From Natrialbaceae archaeon (GTDB taxonomy: Archaea; Halobacteriota; Halobacteria; Halobacteriales; Natrialbaceae), in the NCBI GenBank assembly GCA_003559215.1, contig PWMF01000155.1, positions 40,710-104,709 on the forward strand: 64,000 nt of DNA. The letters are read 5' to 3'. Made by a program: the position numbers and the translations under genes. Below are positions 35,309-44,664 of this stretch, piece by piece (position 1 is the first letter of the stretch; every line of letters starts with the position of its first letter). The notes under the pieces are model-generated. The model ran no database searches, was not told the DNA's origin, and worked only from the letters and a program-made list of their open reading frames with translations.

Positions 35309-37426
35309 ATGAGCGAACACCCCGTCGACGAGTCGGTTCGGCTCCGAACGAGCGCCGAACGGGAGACCCTCGGCGCGGCAACCCACTACGCACGAACGAA
35401 CGGTCTCGCCGCCCCGGCCGAGACGGCGTACCTCGAGGCGCTTCCCGGTGCCCGCCGGGAGATCCTCCGCCGCTTCGTTCGGGGGCTGCTTCGCGGCCGG
35501 CCGGCAGACCTTCCTAACGCCAGGTTCGTCGATCCGGCAACTCCAACCGTCCCGGACGAGCCGGCTCCGCTCGAGGGTCTCGGAGGCGACGAACTCCGCT
35601 CGCTCGTCGATCCGCTACCCGAGGGGTGTCGTCGACTCGCGCTGGTCCCGTTCCCCGCCGCCGAGACGGTGCTGGTGGCTCCGGTCGCGGCGAGACACGG
35701 CTACGACCGCTTTCGCTTCTCCGGATCGATGCGCCGCTGGTCGCCCGAGTCAGTGGGACGTGACGGCGCGAGTCGAGGGCTCGAGCATCCGGTCGACCTC
35801 GTTCCGCTGCTCGAGCGCGGGGGCGCGTTCAGCGACGCCGAGCAGGCCGAGCGAATCAGGCTCGAAATCGCCGAGAGCGTCGCCAACCTCGCGCTGGCGC
35901 GACTGACGGGACCCGTCCATGCGCGAGGCATTGGGGCGGCTGCCGGGGGCGAGTCGAACCTCGAGGCCGTCGCGAGCGGCGTTCCGGCCGCGGATCCAGC
36001 GACCGCCTTCGAGCGAATCGTCACGGACGGCCACCCGTTCCATCCATCCGGGAAGATCCGCCGGGGCATGAACGCCGCCGACGGGCTCGCGTACGCGCCC
36101 GAGTTCACCGACCGGATCGATCTCCGGTTCGTCGCCGTCGATCGGGAGTTTGCCCTCGAGACCCGCGCAGAAGCGCTCGAGAGCGGGCGAACCCGACTGA
36201 CCGACGGTCTGTGCGCGACGTTCGAGGGCCTCGAGGGCGCGCTTGGGCGGGCGATCCCCGCGGATCGCTCGAGCGAAGAGTACGCCGTCGTCCCCGTCCA
36301 CCCGCTGCAGTACCACCGGACGATTCCGGACCGCTATGCCGACCGGATCGGGGACGGACGGGTCGTCCCCATTCCGGACTACACGAGCCCGGCGACGCCA
36401 CAGCTCAACCTCCGAACGGTCGTTCCCTACGATACCGAGCGGACCGCCAGCGGGCCGCTTCCACATCTCAAGCTCGCGATCCCGGTCCAGACGACGAACG
36501 TCGTGCGGACGCTGTCGCCCCACGCCGTCTCGAACGGGCCGCAGGTGACCGACGTCGTCCGGACGATCGAGAAGCGAGAGGGGCTCGAGCGACTGGGACT
36601 GCTCGCGGAGCCGGCCGCAACCTGTTACTACCCACCGGGCGGCCCCCATCCCGAGGGCGAGGCGTTCGACGACGCGCGACACCTCTCCGGGCTGCTGCGG
36701 CAGAACCCGTCCGCTCACCCGCTCGTCCCCGAGGGGGCGCTCCCGGTGGTCGCTTCGAGTCTGGTCGCCGACGTTCCGACGACCGGGCGCCCGCTCGTCT
36801 GCGAGGTGATCGAGCGCTACGGCGATCGGACGGGAACGTCGACGACCGACGAGGCGGCGCTGTCGTTCCTCGAGCGCTACGCCGACGTCGTCGTCCCCGA
36901 ACAGCTGGCCTTGTTGAGCGAGTACGGCGTCGCCCTCGAGAGCCATCTCCAGAACAGCCTGATCGTCTTCGAGGACGCCGAGCCGATCGCGACGCTGGTC
37001 CGGGATCTGGGCGGGATCCGCGTCCACCGAGGTCGCCTCGCCGAGCGCGGCCTCTCGCTCGACCCCTACCCGGATTCGGACCTCGAGGCCGACGACGCCG
37101 CGGACTGCTACCGGAAGCTGCACTACGCGCTGTTCCAGAACCATCTCGCGGAGCTGGTCGCGACGGTCGTGAGCGAGTTCTCGGTCGACGAGCGGACCTG
37201 CTGGGTGCGGATCGCCGAGCGCTGCGAGCACGCGTTCGAAGCGATTCGGGCCGAAGGGACGGTTTCCGAGGACCGCCTCGAGCGCGACGAACGGGCGCTG
37301 TTCGCGGCGTCGACGCCCCACAAGGCTCTGACCGCGATGCGCCTGCGGGGCAAGCGCCACGAGTACGTGACCAGCGAGGTCGCGAACCCGCTCGCGGAGG
37401 GCGGGCGGGATCAGCTCGACCCGTAG
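35309..37426 (+). CDS. IucA/IucC (NIS) siderophore synthetase
   Basis: A 705-residue NRPS-independent siderophore synthetase. It joins a citrate-type acid to an amine or alcohol using ATP. The signature DGHPFHPSGKIRRG spans residues 240-253. VPVHPLQYHRTIPDRY, the PTPQLNLRT-like TSPATPQLNLRTVVP segment, SLIVF and RDLGGIRVHR are visible. Length (about 600-720) is normal. No second synthetase, monooxygenase or diaminobutyrate gene is adjacent, whereas haloarchaeal siderophore genes usually form clusters. Substrates unknown. The FAD protein upstream and the repeats at 35231 may be linked. Confidence 0.88.
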   Translation: MSEHPVDESVRLRTSAERETLGAATHYARTNGLAAPAETAYLEALPGARREILRRFVRGLLRGRPADLPNARFVDPATPTVPDEPAPLEGLGGDELRSLVDPLPEGCRRLALVPFPAAETVLVAPVAARHGYDRFRFSGSMRRWSPESVGRDGASRGLEHPVDLVPLLERGGAFSDAEQAERIRLEIAESVANLALARLTGPVHARGIGAAAGGESNLEAVASGVPAADPATAFERIVTDGHPFHPSGKIRRGMNAADGLAYAPEFTDRIDLRFVAVDREFALETRAEALESGRTRLTDGLCATFEGLEGALGRAIPADRSSEEYAVVPVHPLQYHRTIPDRYADRIGDGRVVPIPDYTSPATPQLNLRTVVPYDTERTASGPLPHLKLAIPVQTTNVVRTLSPHAVSNGPQVTDVVRTIEKREGLERLGLLAEPAATCYYPPGGPHPEGEAFDDARHLSGLLRQNPSAHPLVPEGALPVVASSLVADVPTTGRPLVCEVIERYGDRTGTSTTDEAALSFLERYADVVVPEQLALLSEYGVALESHLQNSLIVFEDAEPIATLVRDLGGIRVHRGRLAERGLSLDPYPDSDLEADDAADCYRKLHYALFQNHLAELVATVVSEFSVDERTCWVRIAERCEHAFEAIRAEGTVSEDRLERDERALFAASTPHKALTAMRLRGKRHEYVTSEVANPLAEGGRDQLDP

Positions 37427-37472
37427 CCGTCCTCGCTACGCTTAACACGTCCCGAGCGAGAGTAGGGGACGA

Positions 37473-38672
37473 ATGCTCGAGGGAGTCAACGTCGCGCTCG
37501 GAGTGACGGGGTCGATCGCGGCCGTGAAGACGGTCGAACTGGCCCACGAGCTGCGACGCCACGGCGCAGCGGTGCGAGGGGTGATGACCGGGAGTGCACG
37601 GGGGATCATCCACCCCTGGGCCGTCGAGTTCGCGACGGAGAACGACGTCGTCACCGAGATCACGGGGAGCGTCGAGCACGTCGAGCTCTGCGGGTACGAG
37701 GGCTGGGCCGACGTGTTCCTGATCGCGCCCGCGACGGCAAACACCGTCGGCAAGATCGCGGGGGCGGTCGACGACACGCCCGTGACGACGTGTGCGACGA
37801 CGGCGCTCGGCGCCGACACCCCCGTCGTAATCGCCCCCGCGATGCACGAGCCGATGTACGACCACCCCGGGGTGCTCGAGGCGATCGAGACGGTCGAGGA
37901 CTGGGGCGTCGAGTTCGTCGACCCCCGGATCGAGGAGGGGAAGGCGAAGATCGCCAGCGAGGAGGCGATCGTCGCGAGTGTCGCCCGCGCGGCCGGCGAT
38001 CGGCCCCTCGAGGACCGTCACGTCGTCGTCACCAGCGGCGCGACGAGCGAGTCGATCGATCCCGTTCGCGTGCTGACGAACCGCTCGTCGGGGAAGATGG
38101 GGCGGGCCGTCGCCAGTGCCTGTGCGGTGCGGGGCGCCGACGTGGCGCTGGTCCACGGCGTCGTCGGCCCCCACGAACTCGAGGCCGGCGGGGGATCGGA
38201 GTGGGAGTCGATCCCCGGCGTCGAGGTCGAACCGGTCGAGACCGCCGCGGAGATGCTCGCGGCGACGGCCGACGCCTGCGGCGACGCCGACGCGCTGGTG
38301 TCGGTCGCCGCCATCGGCGACTATACCCTCGAGTCCAGTCCGGAGAAGATCCGCTCCGGTCAGGAGCTGGCGCTGGAGCTCGAGCCCACCCCGAAGCTCA
38401 TCGACGAGATCCGCGAGGACCACCCCGACTTGCCGATCGTCGGCTTCAAGACCGAGACCTCGGGCGACGACGATGCGATGGTCGAGCGGGCCAGGGAGAC
38501 CCTCGAGCGGACGGCTCTCGAGTTCGTCGTCGCCAACGACGCGAGCGTCATGGGATCGGATCGAACGCGCGCGCTGCTGGTCCGCGAGGGGGAGACGTCG
38601 TCGTACACGGGCTCGAAAACGGGGCTGGCCCTCGAGGTCACCGACTCGCTGGCGGCGATCCTCGAGACGTAG
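37473..38672 (+). CDS. coaBC: Phosphopantothenoylcysteine decarboxylase/ligase CoaBC
   Basis: A 399-residue bifunctional flavoprotein (Dfp) of coenzyme A synthesis. The decarboxylase half starts [20 protein letters not shown], with [16 protein letters not shown], the Cys-containing [11 protein letters not shown] and [12 protein letters not shown]. The ligase half has [30 protein letters not shown] and IVGFKTETS. Both domains are complete and in the normal order. CTP-dependent ligation then decarboxylation gives phosphopantetheine. Located after the siderophore gene, apparently by chance. Confidence 0.93.
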   Translation: MLEGVNVALGVTGSIAAVKTVELAHELRRHGAAVRGVMTGSARGIIHPWAVEFATENDVVTEITGSVEHVELCGYEGWADVFLIAPATANTVGKIAGAVDDTPVTTCATTALGADTPVVIAPAMHEPMYDHPGVLEAIETVEDWGVEFVDPRIEEGKAKIASEEAIVASVARAAGDRPLEDRHVVVTSGATSESIDPVRVLTNRSSGKMGRAVASACAVRGADVALVHGVVGPHELEAGGGSEWESIPGVEVEPVETAAEMLAATADACGDADALVSVAAIGDYTLESSPEKIRSGQELALELEPTPKLIDEIREDHPDLPIVGFKTETSGDDDAMVERARETLERTALEFVVANDASVMGSDRTRALLVREGETSSYTGSKTGLALEVTDSLAAILET

Positions 38673-38829
38673 GGCCGGCAATACGTCGGGTTCCGATCCC
38701 ACGCCGGACGAGCGTGGGGTTCGATCACAGTACTCGGTACCGGTGGTAGAGCTGCGGTACGGGCGATTCAGCGAGAGTGGTTCCGGCGTGTACCGTCAAC
38801 TTTTACTCGCCGACCCTCCGACCCACAAC

Positions 38830-39396
38830 ATGGACCAGTTGAAGCGGTCGCTCCTCGAGGCGCCGATCATCGAGAAAGACGGCTACCACTACTTCGTCCA
38901 CCCGATCAGCGACGGCGTCCCGAAGCTCGACCCCGGCCTGCTTCGCGAGATCGTTATCCGCATCATCCGGAAGGCCGACCTCGAGGACGTCGACCGGATC
39001 GTCACGCCCGCGGCGATGGGGATCCACATCTCCACCGCGGTGTCGCTGATGACCGACATCCCCTTGACCGTTATTCGAAAGCGGCAGTACGGGCTCGACG
39101 ACGAGGTCGCGATCTTCCAGCAGACCGGCTACTCGGAGAACGAGATGTACATCAACGACGTCCGCGAGGGCGAGCGCGTCCTCGTGCTCGACGACGTGCT
39201 CTCGACGGGCGGCACGCTGGCGGCGGTCCTCGAGGCCCTCGACGAGATCGGCGCCGAAGTTATCGACACGGTTGCGGTGATCAAGAAGGCCGGCGGCGAG
39301 AACAAGGTCGCCGACGCCGGCTACGACGTCAAGACGCTGATCAACGTCGACGTCGTCGACGGCGAGGTTGTCATCGTCGACGAAGAGGGGGATTAA
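38830..39396 (+). CDS. hpt: Hypoxanthine/guanine phosphoribosyltransferase
   Basis: A 188-residue PRTase-fold enzyme of the haloarchaeal HGPRTase/APRT-like family that salvages purines with PRPP. It starts [20 protein letters not shown]. The PRPP loop is [14 protein letters not shown] near residue 121, and a preceding hood segment is [18 protein letters not shown]. The ATG at 38830 is the clear family start. Base specificity (hypoxanthine/guanine or adenine) cannot be confirmed by eye. The dpp operon starts 202 bp downstream with its own promoter. Confidence 0.9.
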   Translation: MDQLKRSLLEAPIIEKDGYHYFVHPISDGVPKLDPGLLREIVIRIIRKADLEDVDRIVTPAAMGIHISTAVSLMTDIPLTVIRKRQYGLDDEVAIFQQTGYSENEMYINDVREGERVLVLDDVLSTGGTLAAVLEALDEIGAEVIDTVAVIKKAGGENKVADAGYDVKTLINVDVVDGEVVIVDEEGD

Positions 39397-39565
39397 GTTA
39401 CACGTTCGTTTCTGGCTGATTGAAACTCTCGTTTCGTTTTCTATTCTTTCAACAGGAATCCGACTATTTCCAACGGTCGTCCCCTGTTCGTTGTTCTACT
39501 GGACATCTATTCGGTAGAGTAACGTCGAATTAGACGGGGTAAGTGTTGCGCCGTCCTGAAGCAAT

Positions 39566-39597
39566 ACATATAAATATCATGTTTACACATGAAACAT
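39566..39597 (+). promoter_or_regulatory. dpp operon promoter with candidate operator palindrome
   Basis: A TATA box (ATACATATAAATATC) lies near 39564-39577, about 27 bp before the ATG, so the transcript is probably leaderless. ATGTTT (39579-39584) and AAACAT (39592-39597) form an inverted repeat with a 7-nt spacer. It overlaps the expected transcription start and could be a repressor site. Confidence 0.55.
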
Positions 39598-39598
39598 C

Positions 39599-41539
39599 AT
39601 GGTGCAGGATCACAAGCAATCCTCAATTGACGTCGATAGGCGGCGACTACTGCAAGGTGCCGGTGGGGTAAGTATCGCGGCGGTCGCGGGCTGTCTCGGT
39701 GGGGACGACGGCGACGACGGTGACGCGCCGATTCACGTCCAGCTGGAGGTTAACTCCGACAACGACGACCGGGTCCAGATGGTCGACCTGATCGCGACCT
39801 CCATGGAGGAGTCGGGCTATTTCACGACGGAGATCGAGACCTACGAGTTCAACGACTACACTCAGCGGGTGATGGACCCCGAGTACGCCGAGGAAGGACA
39901 CATCCCCTGTATCGGGCTGTCGGGGACGTTCAACCCGGAGAGCTTCTGCCAGGCGCTTCACCACAGCACGAACCACGGACAGTGCTGTAACCTGACCGGA
40001 ATCAGCGACGACGAACTCGACCAGATGCTCGACGATGCCCGCTACGGCGTCGACGTCGCCGACGACGACGAGGAACGACGCGAGCGCTACGACGAGATCT
40101 GGGAGTACCTCGCCGAGGAGCGCTACAGCTCGATCACGCACTTCGACCTGCAGGCCGGCGTGACGAACACCGATGTCCACGGGTTCCGACAGAACCCGTT
40201 CACCGAGAGCACGTTCAGCTACGGGCTCTACGCGCCCCAGGACGAGGTCGTCACCTGGATGGACGAGGATGCCCATCCCGACGAGACCGACCTCTCGGAC
40301 CTCGAGGAGGGTGGCACCCTCCGAGCCGGCATTACCGAGGACCCCGAACTGTTCGACCCACCGTACACGACGGGTGCGAACTCGACGATCGTTCAGGTCA
40401 TGATCTTCGAGCAGCTGATCACGACCGACAGCGAGGGGAACATCTACCCGTGGCTCGCCGAGGACTACGAACTCCTCGAGACTCAGGATATCGACCGAGC
40501 CGACTACGAGGAGTACATGATCGAGGTCGACGCCGACGAGGAGGGCGTCCTCGACACCGAGGAACAGGTCGTCGTCACCCACCCCGACGACGACCCGGTC
40601 GAGGACGACACGGTGCGCGTGCTCACGCCGGAGGAGGCCGGCGACGCCGTCGAGGACGGCACCTTCGGGATGCAGTTCCAGTACGAGCTCCACGAGGGAA
40701 TCGAGTTCACTAACGGCGAGGAGCTCACCGCCGAGCACGTCGTCGCGACCGCCCAGCGGTACGAGAACTCCGATCTCGAGGCCCAGACCTACGACTCGCT
40801 GTTGTACGCCGAGGAGGTCGACGAGTACACCGTCAACCTCTACGCGCAGATCCCCGACGCCGAGGCCGAACGCGAGCTGCCCGGACTGTACATCCACTCG
40901 CTCGAGCAGGCCGAGCTCGAGGGTGGCGACCTCGACCCCGGCGCCGACAACGAGCCGGTCGGGACCGGTCCCTACGAGTTCAGCGACTACTCCGAGGGCC
41001 AGTACATCGAGTTCACGAAAAACGACGACTACTGGCTCGAGGAGATCGGCCTCGAGAACAAGGAGTGGTTCGACGGCCCCGAGGAGTTCCCGGACGGCCC
41101 CGTCATCGACGAGATCGAGATGGAGATCGTCCCCGACGACTCGAGCCGCGCCGGGGCGCTCCAGAGCGACGAGATCGACATGACCTACGGGCTGGCCACC
41201 GGCGTCCTCGACGACTTCGAGGAGGACGACGACTACGTCATCGACAGCACCGAGGCCGGCGGCTACGAGTACATCCAGTACCCGATGCACGTCGAGCCGT
41301 GGGACGACGAGCGTCTCCGCCGGGCCGTCAACCACCTCGTGCCGCGCCAGGAGATCGTCGACAACGTGCTCAACGGCTGGGCCCGTCCCGCCTGGACCGA
41401 CCTGCCGGAGCTCGCCGAGGAGAACGGCACGACCGACGCCGAAGCCCTCGAGGAGAACATCCGTCCCCACAACGAGTACGACCCTGAAGCCGCGGCGGAG
41501 CTGATCGAAGAAGTGATCGACGACTACGACCTCGAGTGA
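39599..41539 (+). CDS. dppA: Peptide/nickel-type substrate-binding lipoprotein, circularly permuted
   Basis: A 646-residue family-5 substrate-binding protein. Signal: RRRLLQGAGGVSIAAVAGCL (Tat-like Arg and lipobox, Cys32). Residues 43-222 match the C-terminal lobe of Dpp/OppA proteins (IHVQLEVNSDNDDRVQMVDL, CIGLSGTFNPESFCQAL, ERYDEIWEY). Residues 238-646 match the N-terminal lobe, starting with GGTLRAGITEDPELFDPPY and ending YDPEAAAELIEE. In E. coli DppA the order is the reverse, and the C-terminal end here continues naturally into residue 43. This is a circular permutation. It heads a full ABC importer operon. Peptide specificity is a guess. Confidence 0.85.
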   Translation: MVQDHKQSSIDVDRRRLLQGAGGVSIAAVAGCLGGDDGDDGDAPIHVQLEVNSDNDDRVQMVDLIATSMEESGYFTTEIETYEFNDYTQRVMDPEYAEEGHIPCIGLSGTFNPESFCQALHHSTNHGQCCNLTGISDDELDQMLDDARYGVDVADDDEERRERYDEIWEYLAEERYSSITHFDLQAGVTNTDVHGFRQNPFTESTFSYGLYAPQDEVVTWMDEDAHPDETDLSDLEEGGTLRAGITEDPELFDPPYTTGANSTIVQVMIFEQLITTDSEGNIYPWLAEDYELLETQDIDRADYEEYMIEVDADEEGVLDTEEQVVVTHPDDDPVEDDTVRVLTPEEAGDAVEDGTFGMQFQYELHEGIEFTNGEELTAEHVVATAQRYENSDLEAQTYDSLLYAEEVDEYTVNLYAQIPDAEAERELPGLYIHSLEQAELEGGDLDPGADNEPVGTGPYEFSDYSEGQYIEFTKNDDYWLEEIGLENKEWFDGPEEFPDGPVIDEIEMEIVPDDSSRAGALQSDEIDMTYGLATGVLDDFEEDDDYVIDSTEAGGYEYIQYPMHVEPWDDERLRRAVNHLVPRQEIVDNVLNGWARPAWTDLPELAEENGTTDAEALEENIRPHNEYDPEAAAELIEEVIDDYDLE

Positions 41540-41578
41540 GGTCGCCCCGGTAGCCGTTCGCAGTGTTCGATAAATATC

Positions 41579-42535
41579 ATGAGTTTACGACGTTTCATAC
41601 TGAAGCGACTGTTATCGATCGTTCCGATTCTGTTCGGCGTCTCGGTGATCACCTTCGCACTGGTGCATCTCACGCCGGGAGATCCGATTAGCCAGATGAC
41701 CGCGATGAACCCCCACATGACGGCGGCCGACGAGGCTCAGATGCGCTCTCGGTACGGTCTCGACGGCCCCGTCTGGGAGCAGTACCTGACCTGGATGGGG
41801 AACGTGTTGACCGGTGACTTCGGCGAGGTCATCAGCTCCGGCCAGGACGTCTCGTCGGTTATCATCGCGCGACTGCCCGAGACGATCGTCCTCGGCCTGT
41901 TCGGCTGGGTGTTCGGTCTCGTGATCGCGATCCCGACGGGGATCTACGCGGCTATCAACAAGGACCAGTTCGCCGACACCGTCAGCCGCTTCGTCGCGCT
42001 GTCGGGAATCTCGATCCCGAACTTCTGGCTCGGCCTCATGCTGATCCTGATCGGTGCGCTCTGGCTCGAGATCTGGACCGTGTTGCCGCCCTCTCACTTG
42101 CCGCTGTACCATCCACAGATGCTGTTCTATCTGATCCTTCCCGGGATCACGATCGGGACCGCGGCGGCGGCGAGTATCATGCGCGTGATGCGGACCTCGA
42201 TGGCCGAGGAGCTAAACAAGGAGTACGTCACCGCGGCTCGAGCGAAGGGGCTCCCGGAGCGACAGGTGATCCTCAAGCACGTGCTGCGAAACTCGCTGAT
42301 TTCGGTGGTGACCCTCGCCGCGACGCTGACGGCGAGCATCGTCGCCGGATCGGTCGTCGTCGAGGTGGTGTTCAACTGGCCGGGGCTCGGTCGGGAGTTC
42401 ATCGAGGCGATCAATCAGCGCGAGATCAACCTGATCATGGCGATCACGCTGTTTACCGGCGTGTTCATCGTCCTGGCGAATCTGCTGGCAGACATCCTGT
42501 ACGCGGTTCTCGATCCGAGGATCAGATATGAGTAG
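41579..42535 (+). CDS. dppB: ABC importer permease DppB-like
   Basis: A 318-residue binding-protein-dependent permease with about six helices. It starts MSLRRFILKRLLSIVPILFG and contains LVHLTPGDPISQM, ARAKGLPERQVILKHVLRNS (EAA motif for ATPase contact) and VVVEVVFNWPGLGREFIEAI. Typical DppB length. It works with DppC to import peptides or similar solutes. The 39-bp gap after the binding protein contains a short sequence repeated from the operon promoter. Overlaps dppC by 8 bp. Confidence 0.93.
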   Translation: MSLRRFILKRLLSIVPILFGVSVITFALVHLTPGDPISQMTAMNPHMTAADEAQMRSRYGLDGPVWEQYLTWMGNVLTGDFGEVISSGQDVSSVIIARLPETIVLGLFGWVFGLVIAIPTGIYAAINKDQFADTVSRFVALSGISIPNFWLGLMLILIGALWLEIWTVLPPSHLPLYHPQMLFYLILPGITIGTAAAASIMRVMRTSMAEELNKEYVTAARAKGLPERQVILKHVLRNSLISVVTLAATLTASIVAGSVVVEVVFNWPGLGREFIEAINQREINLIMAITLFTGVFIVLANLLADILYAVLDPRIRYE

Positions 42536-43577
42536 CAAGGAACACACCGAGCGCGGACGAATCCGAGTGACCGGGTTCGACCCGGAACAGGTCCGACAGC
42601 GCGATCCGCTGTCGGACTGGACCGAAGAGAGCGGTGGCGAGACCGAGGGACGGTTCGAACGGGCCTGGAAGCGGTTCAAACGCAACCGGACGGCGCTGAT
42701 CGGGCTGTTCGTCGTCGCCGTTCTCACCCTGCTCGCGGTCTTCGCCCGTCCGATCACGATGATGGGGGTGACGGTCCAGCCGTTCTCGATCGCACCCTAC
42801 GATCCGACGACGATCATGTACATGAATCCGGAGTCGTCCGCAGGTACCTACGACTCGCCGACGCTCTCCCACCCGATGGGGACCGACGGCGACGGCCGCG
42901 ATCTGTTCTCGCGGGTCCTGTACGGCGGCCGGTACAGCATCTCGATCGGCTTCATCGTCGTCGGCCTCAGCGCCACCTTCGGGCTGGTGTACGGCGCGAT
43001 CTCGGGCTATTACGGCGGCTGGACCGACGAGATCCTGATGCGGATCGTCGACACCGTCTACGCGTTCCCCGGTCTCATCCTGGCGCTGATCATCGTCGCC
43101 ACCCTCGGCGGCGGCTACTGGCAGCTCGTCGCCGCGTTCGCGATCCCCGGCTGGATCACCTACGCCCGACTGATACGGGGCGAGGTTCTGACGATCAAAG
43201 AAAACGAGTACGTTATGGCCGCGAAGGCGTTAGGTGCGCGCGATCGGTCGGTGATCTTCAAACACATCGTCCCGAACGCGATGCCGCCGCTGATCGTCTA
43301 CGGGACGCTCAACATCGGCACCGTCGTCATCGGCGTCGCCGCGCTCGGCTTCCTCGGGCTCGGGATGCCGCCCGGCACCGCCGAGTGGGGGACGATGCTC
43401 GACCAGACGCGAGAGACGCTCATCCAGGGCCCCGGCGGTGCGATCCCCTGGTGGGCCACGGTCTTCCCCGGCGGCGCGATCTTCCTGTTCGTGATGGCGA
43501 TGAACATGATCGGCGACGGGGTCAACGACGCCTTCGACGCCCAGGAGACCGGCATCGAAGGACAGGGAGGTGGCTAA
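42528..43577 (+). CDS. dppC: ABC importer permease DppC-like
   Basis: A 349-residue permease, partner of DppB. An N-terminal 50-residue cytosolic stretch (FDPEQVRQRDPLSDWTEE) precedes six helices. HPMGTDGDGRDLFSRVLYGG and RDRSVIFKHIVPNAMPPLIV (EAA motif) are typical. The C-terminal DGVNDAFDAQETGIEG is the family end. Start overlaps dppB by 8 bp, suggesting coupled translation. The next gene starts 2 bp after its stop. Confidence 0.93.
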   Translation: MSSKEHTERGRIRVTGFDPEQVRQRDPLSDWTEESGGETEGRFERAWKRFKRNRTALIGLFVVAVLTLLAVFARPITMMGVTVQPFSIAPYDPTTIMYMNPESSAGTYDSPTLSHPMGTDGDGRDLFSRVLYGGRYSISIGFIVVGLSATFGLVYGAISGYYGGWTDEILMRIVDTVYAFPGLILALIIVATLGGGYWQLVAAFAIPGWITYARLIRGEVLTIKENEYVMAAKALGARDRSVIFKHIVPNAMPPLIVYGTLNIGTVVIGVAALGFLGLGMPPGTAEWGTMLDQTRETLIQGPGGAIPWWATVFPGGAIFLFVMAMNMIGDGVNDAFDAQETGIEGQGGG

Positions 43578-43578
43578 G

Positions 43579-44664
43579 ATGGCACTACTCGAAGTCAACG
43601 ATCTCACGGTCAAGTTCTACACGCAGGAGGGCGTCGTCACCGCCGTCGACGACCTCTCCTATCGCATCGAGCGCGGCGAGAAGTTCGGCGTCGTCGGCGA
43701 GAGCGGTGCCGGGAAAAGCGTCACCGCCCTCTCGCTGATGCGGCTCATCGAGAGCCCGGGTCGCATCGAGAGCGGCGAGATCCTGTTCAAAGGCGAGGAC
43801 TTACTCGAGATGAGCGAGGAGGAGATCAGGGACGTCCGGGGCAACGAGATCGCGATGATCTTCCAGGACGCCCAGACGGCCCTGAACCCGGTCTACACCG
43901 TCGGCGAGCAGATCGCGGAGGCGGTCAGACACCACCTCGACTACGACGAGGAGGAGGCCCGCGAGCGGACGATCCAGCTGCTCGACACCGTCGGCATCCC
44001 CGAGGCCGAGTCGCGGTACTCCGACTACCCACACGAGTTCTCGGGCGGGATGCAACAGCGGGCAGTGATCGCGATGGCGCTTTCCTGCGATCCCGATCTG
44101 TTACTCTGTGACGAGCCGACGACCGCGTTGGACGTAACGATCGAGGCACAGATCTTAGAGGAACTCGAGAGCCTGGCCGACGAGTTCGACACGGCGATCC
44201 AGCTCATCACCCACGACCTGGGTGTCGTCGCCGAGGTCTGTGACCGGGTGATGGTCATGTACGCGGGAACTCCCGTCGAGAAGGCGCCCGTCGAGGAGCT
44301 GTACTACGATCCCAAACACCCCTACACGGTCGGGCTGATGAGCTCGATCCCTCGCGTCGGCGACAGGCGCGAGCGACTGCAGACGATCCCCGGCACGATG
44401 CCGGACCTCGTCGAGCTCCCGCCCGGCTGTAGCTTCCACCCCCGATGTCCGTACGCCGAGGACGTCTGCACCAAGCGGGATCCCCCGCTGCTGGATCCCG
44501 AGACAGGGCAGGACGCGTCGGGCCCGGAGGCCGAACGCGCGGCCGCCTGTCTCGAGTACACCGGTGAGCTACGGGAGGGACTCGACTACGAAGTCACGGT
44601 CGGTGACGGCCACGAGACCCGCGCCGACGCGACCGCGCCGAACCCGGAGGGTGATCGGCGATGA
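43579..44664 (+). CDS. dppD: ABC importer ATPase DppD-like
   Basis: A 361-residue ATPase. Walker A GESGAGKSVTALSLMR, Q-loop MIFQDAQTALNPVYTVG, signature SGGMQQRAVIAMALSC, Walker B LLLCDEPTTALDV and His switch THDLGVVAEVCDRV are intact. The C-terminal oligopeptide-ATPase zinc region reads GCSFHPRCPYAEDVCTKRDPP. ATG 43579 is preferred over a GTG nine bases upstream because of its GGGAGGTGG Shine-Dalgarno at about 43565-43573. Overlaps dppF by ATGA. Confidence 0.94.
   Translation: MALLEVNDLTVKFYTQEGVVTAVDDLSYRIERGEKFGVVGESGAGKSVTALSLMRLIESPGRIESGEILFKGEDLLEMSEEEIRDVRGNEIAMIFQDAQTALNPVYTVGEQIAEAVRHHLDYDEEEARERTIQLLDTVGIPEAESRYSDYPHEFSGGMQQRAVIAMALSCDPDLLLCDEPTTALDVTIEAQILEELESLADEFDTAIQLITHDLGVVAEVCDRVMVMYAGTPVEKAPVEELYYDPKHPYTVGLMSSIPRVGDRRERLQTIPGTMPDLVELPPGCSFHPRCPYAEDVCTKRDPPLLDPETGQDASGPEAERAAACLEYTGELREGLDYEVTVGDGHETRADATAPNPEGDRR

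Noticed and set aside
35750..37360. 536-codon open frame antisense to IucA/IucC
   Set aside because: Mirror of the conserved coding strand; no start context or domain.
36468..38702. 744-codon open frame antisense to the siderophore and coaBC genes
   Set aside because: Spans two real genes on the other strand; Arg-rich composition and no recognisable motif.
39647..41470. 607-codon open frame antisense to the binding protein
   Set aside because: Val/Leu/Asp/Arg-rich shadow caused by the GAC/GAG-rich codons of an acidic protein.
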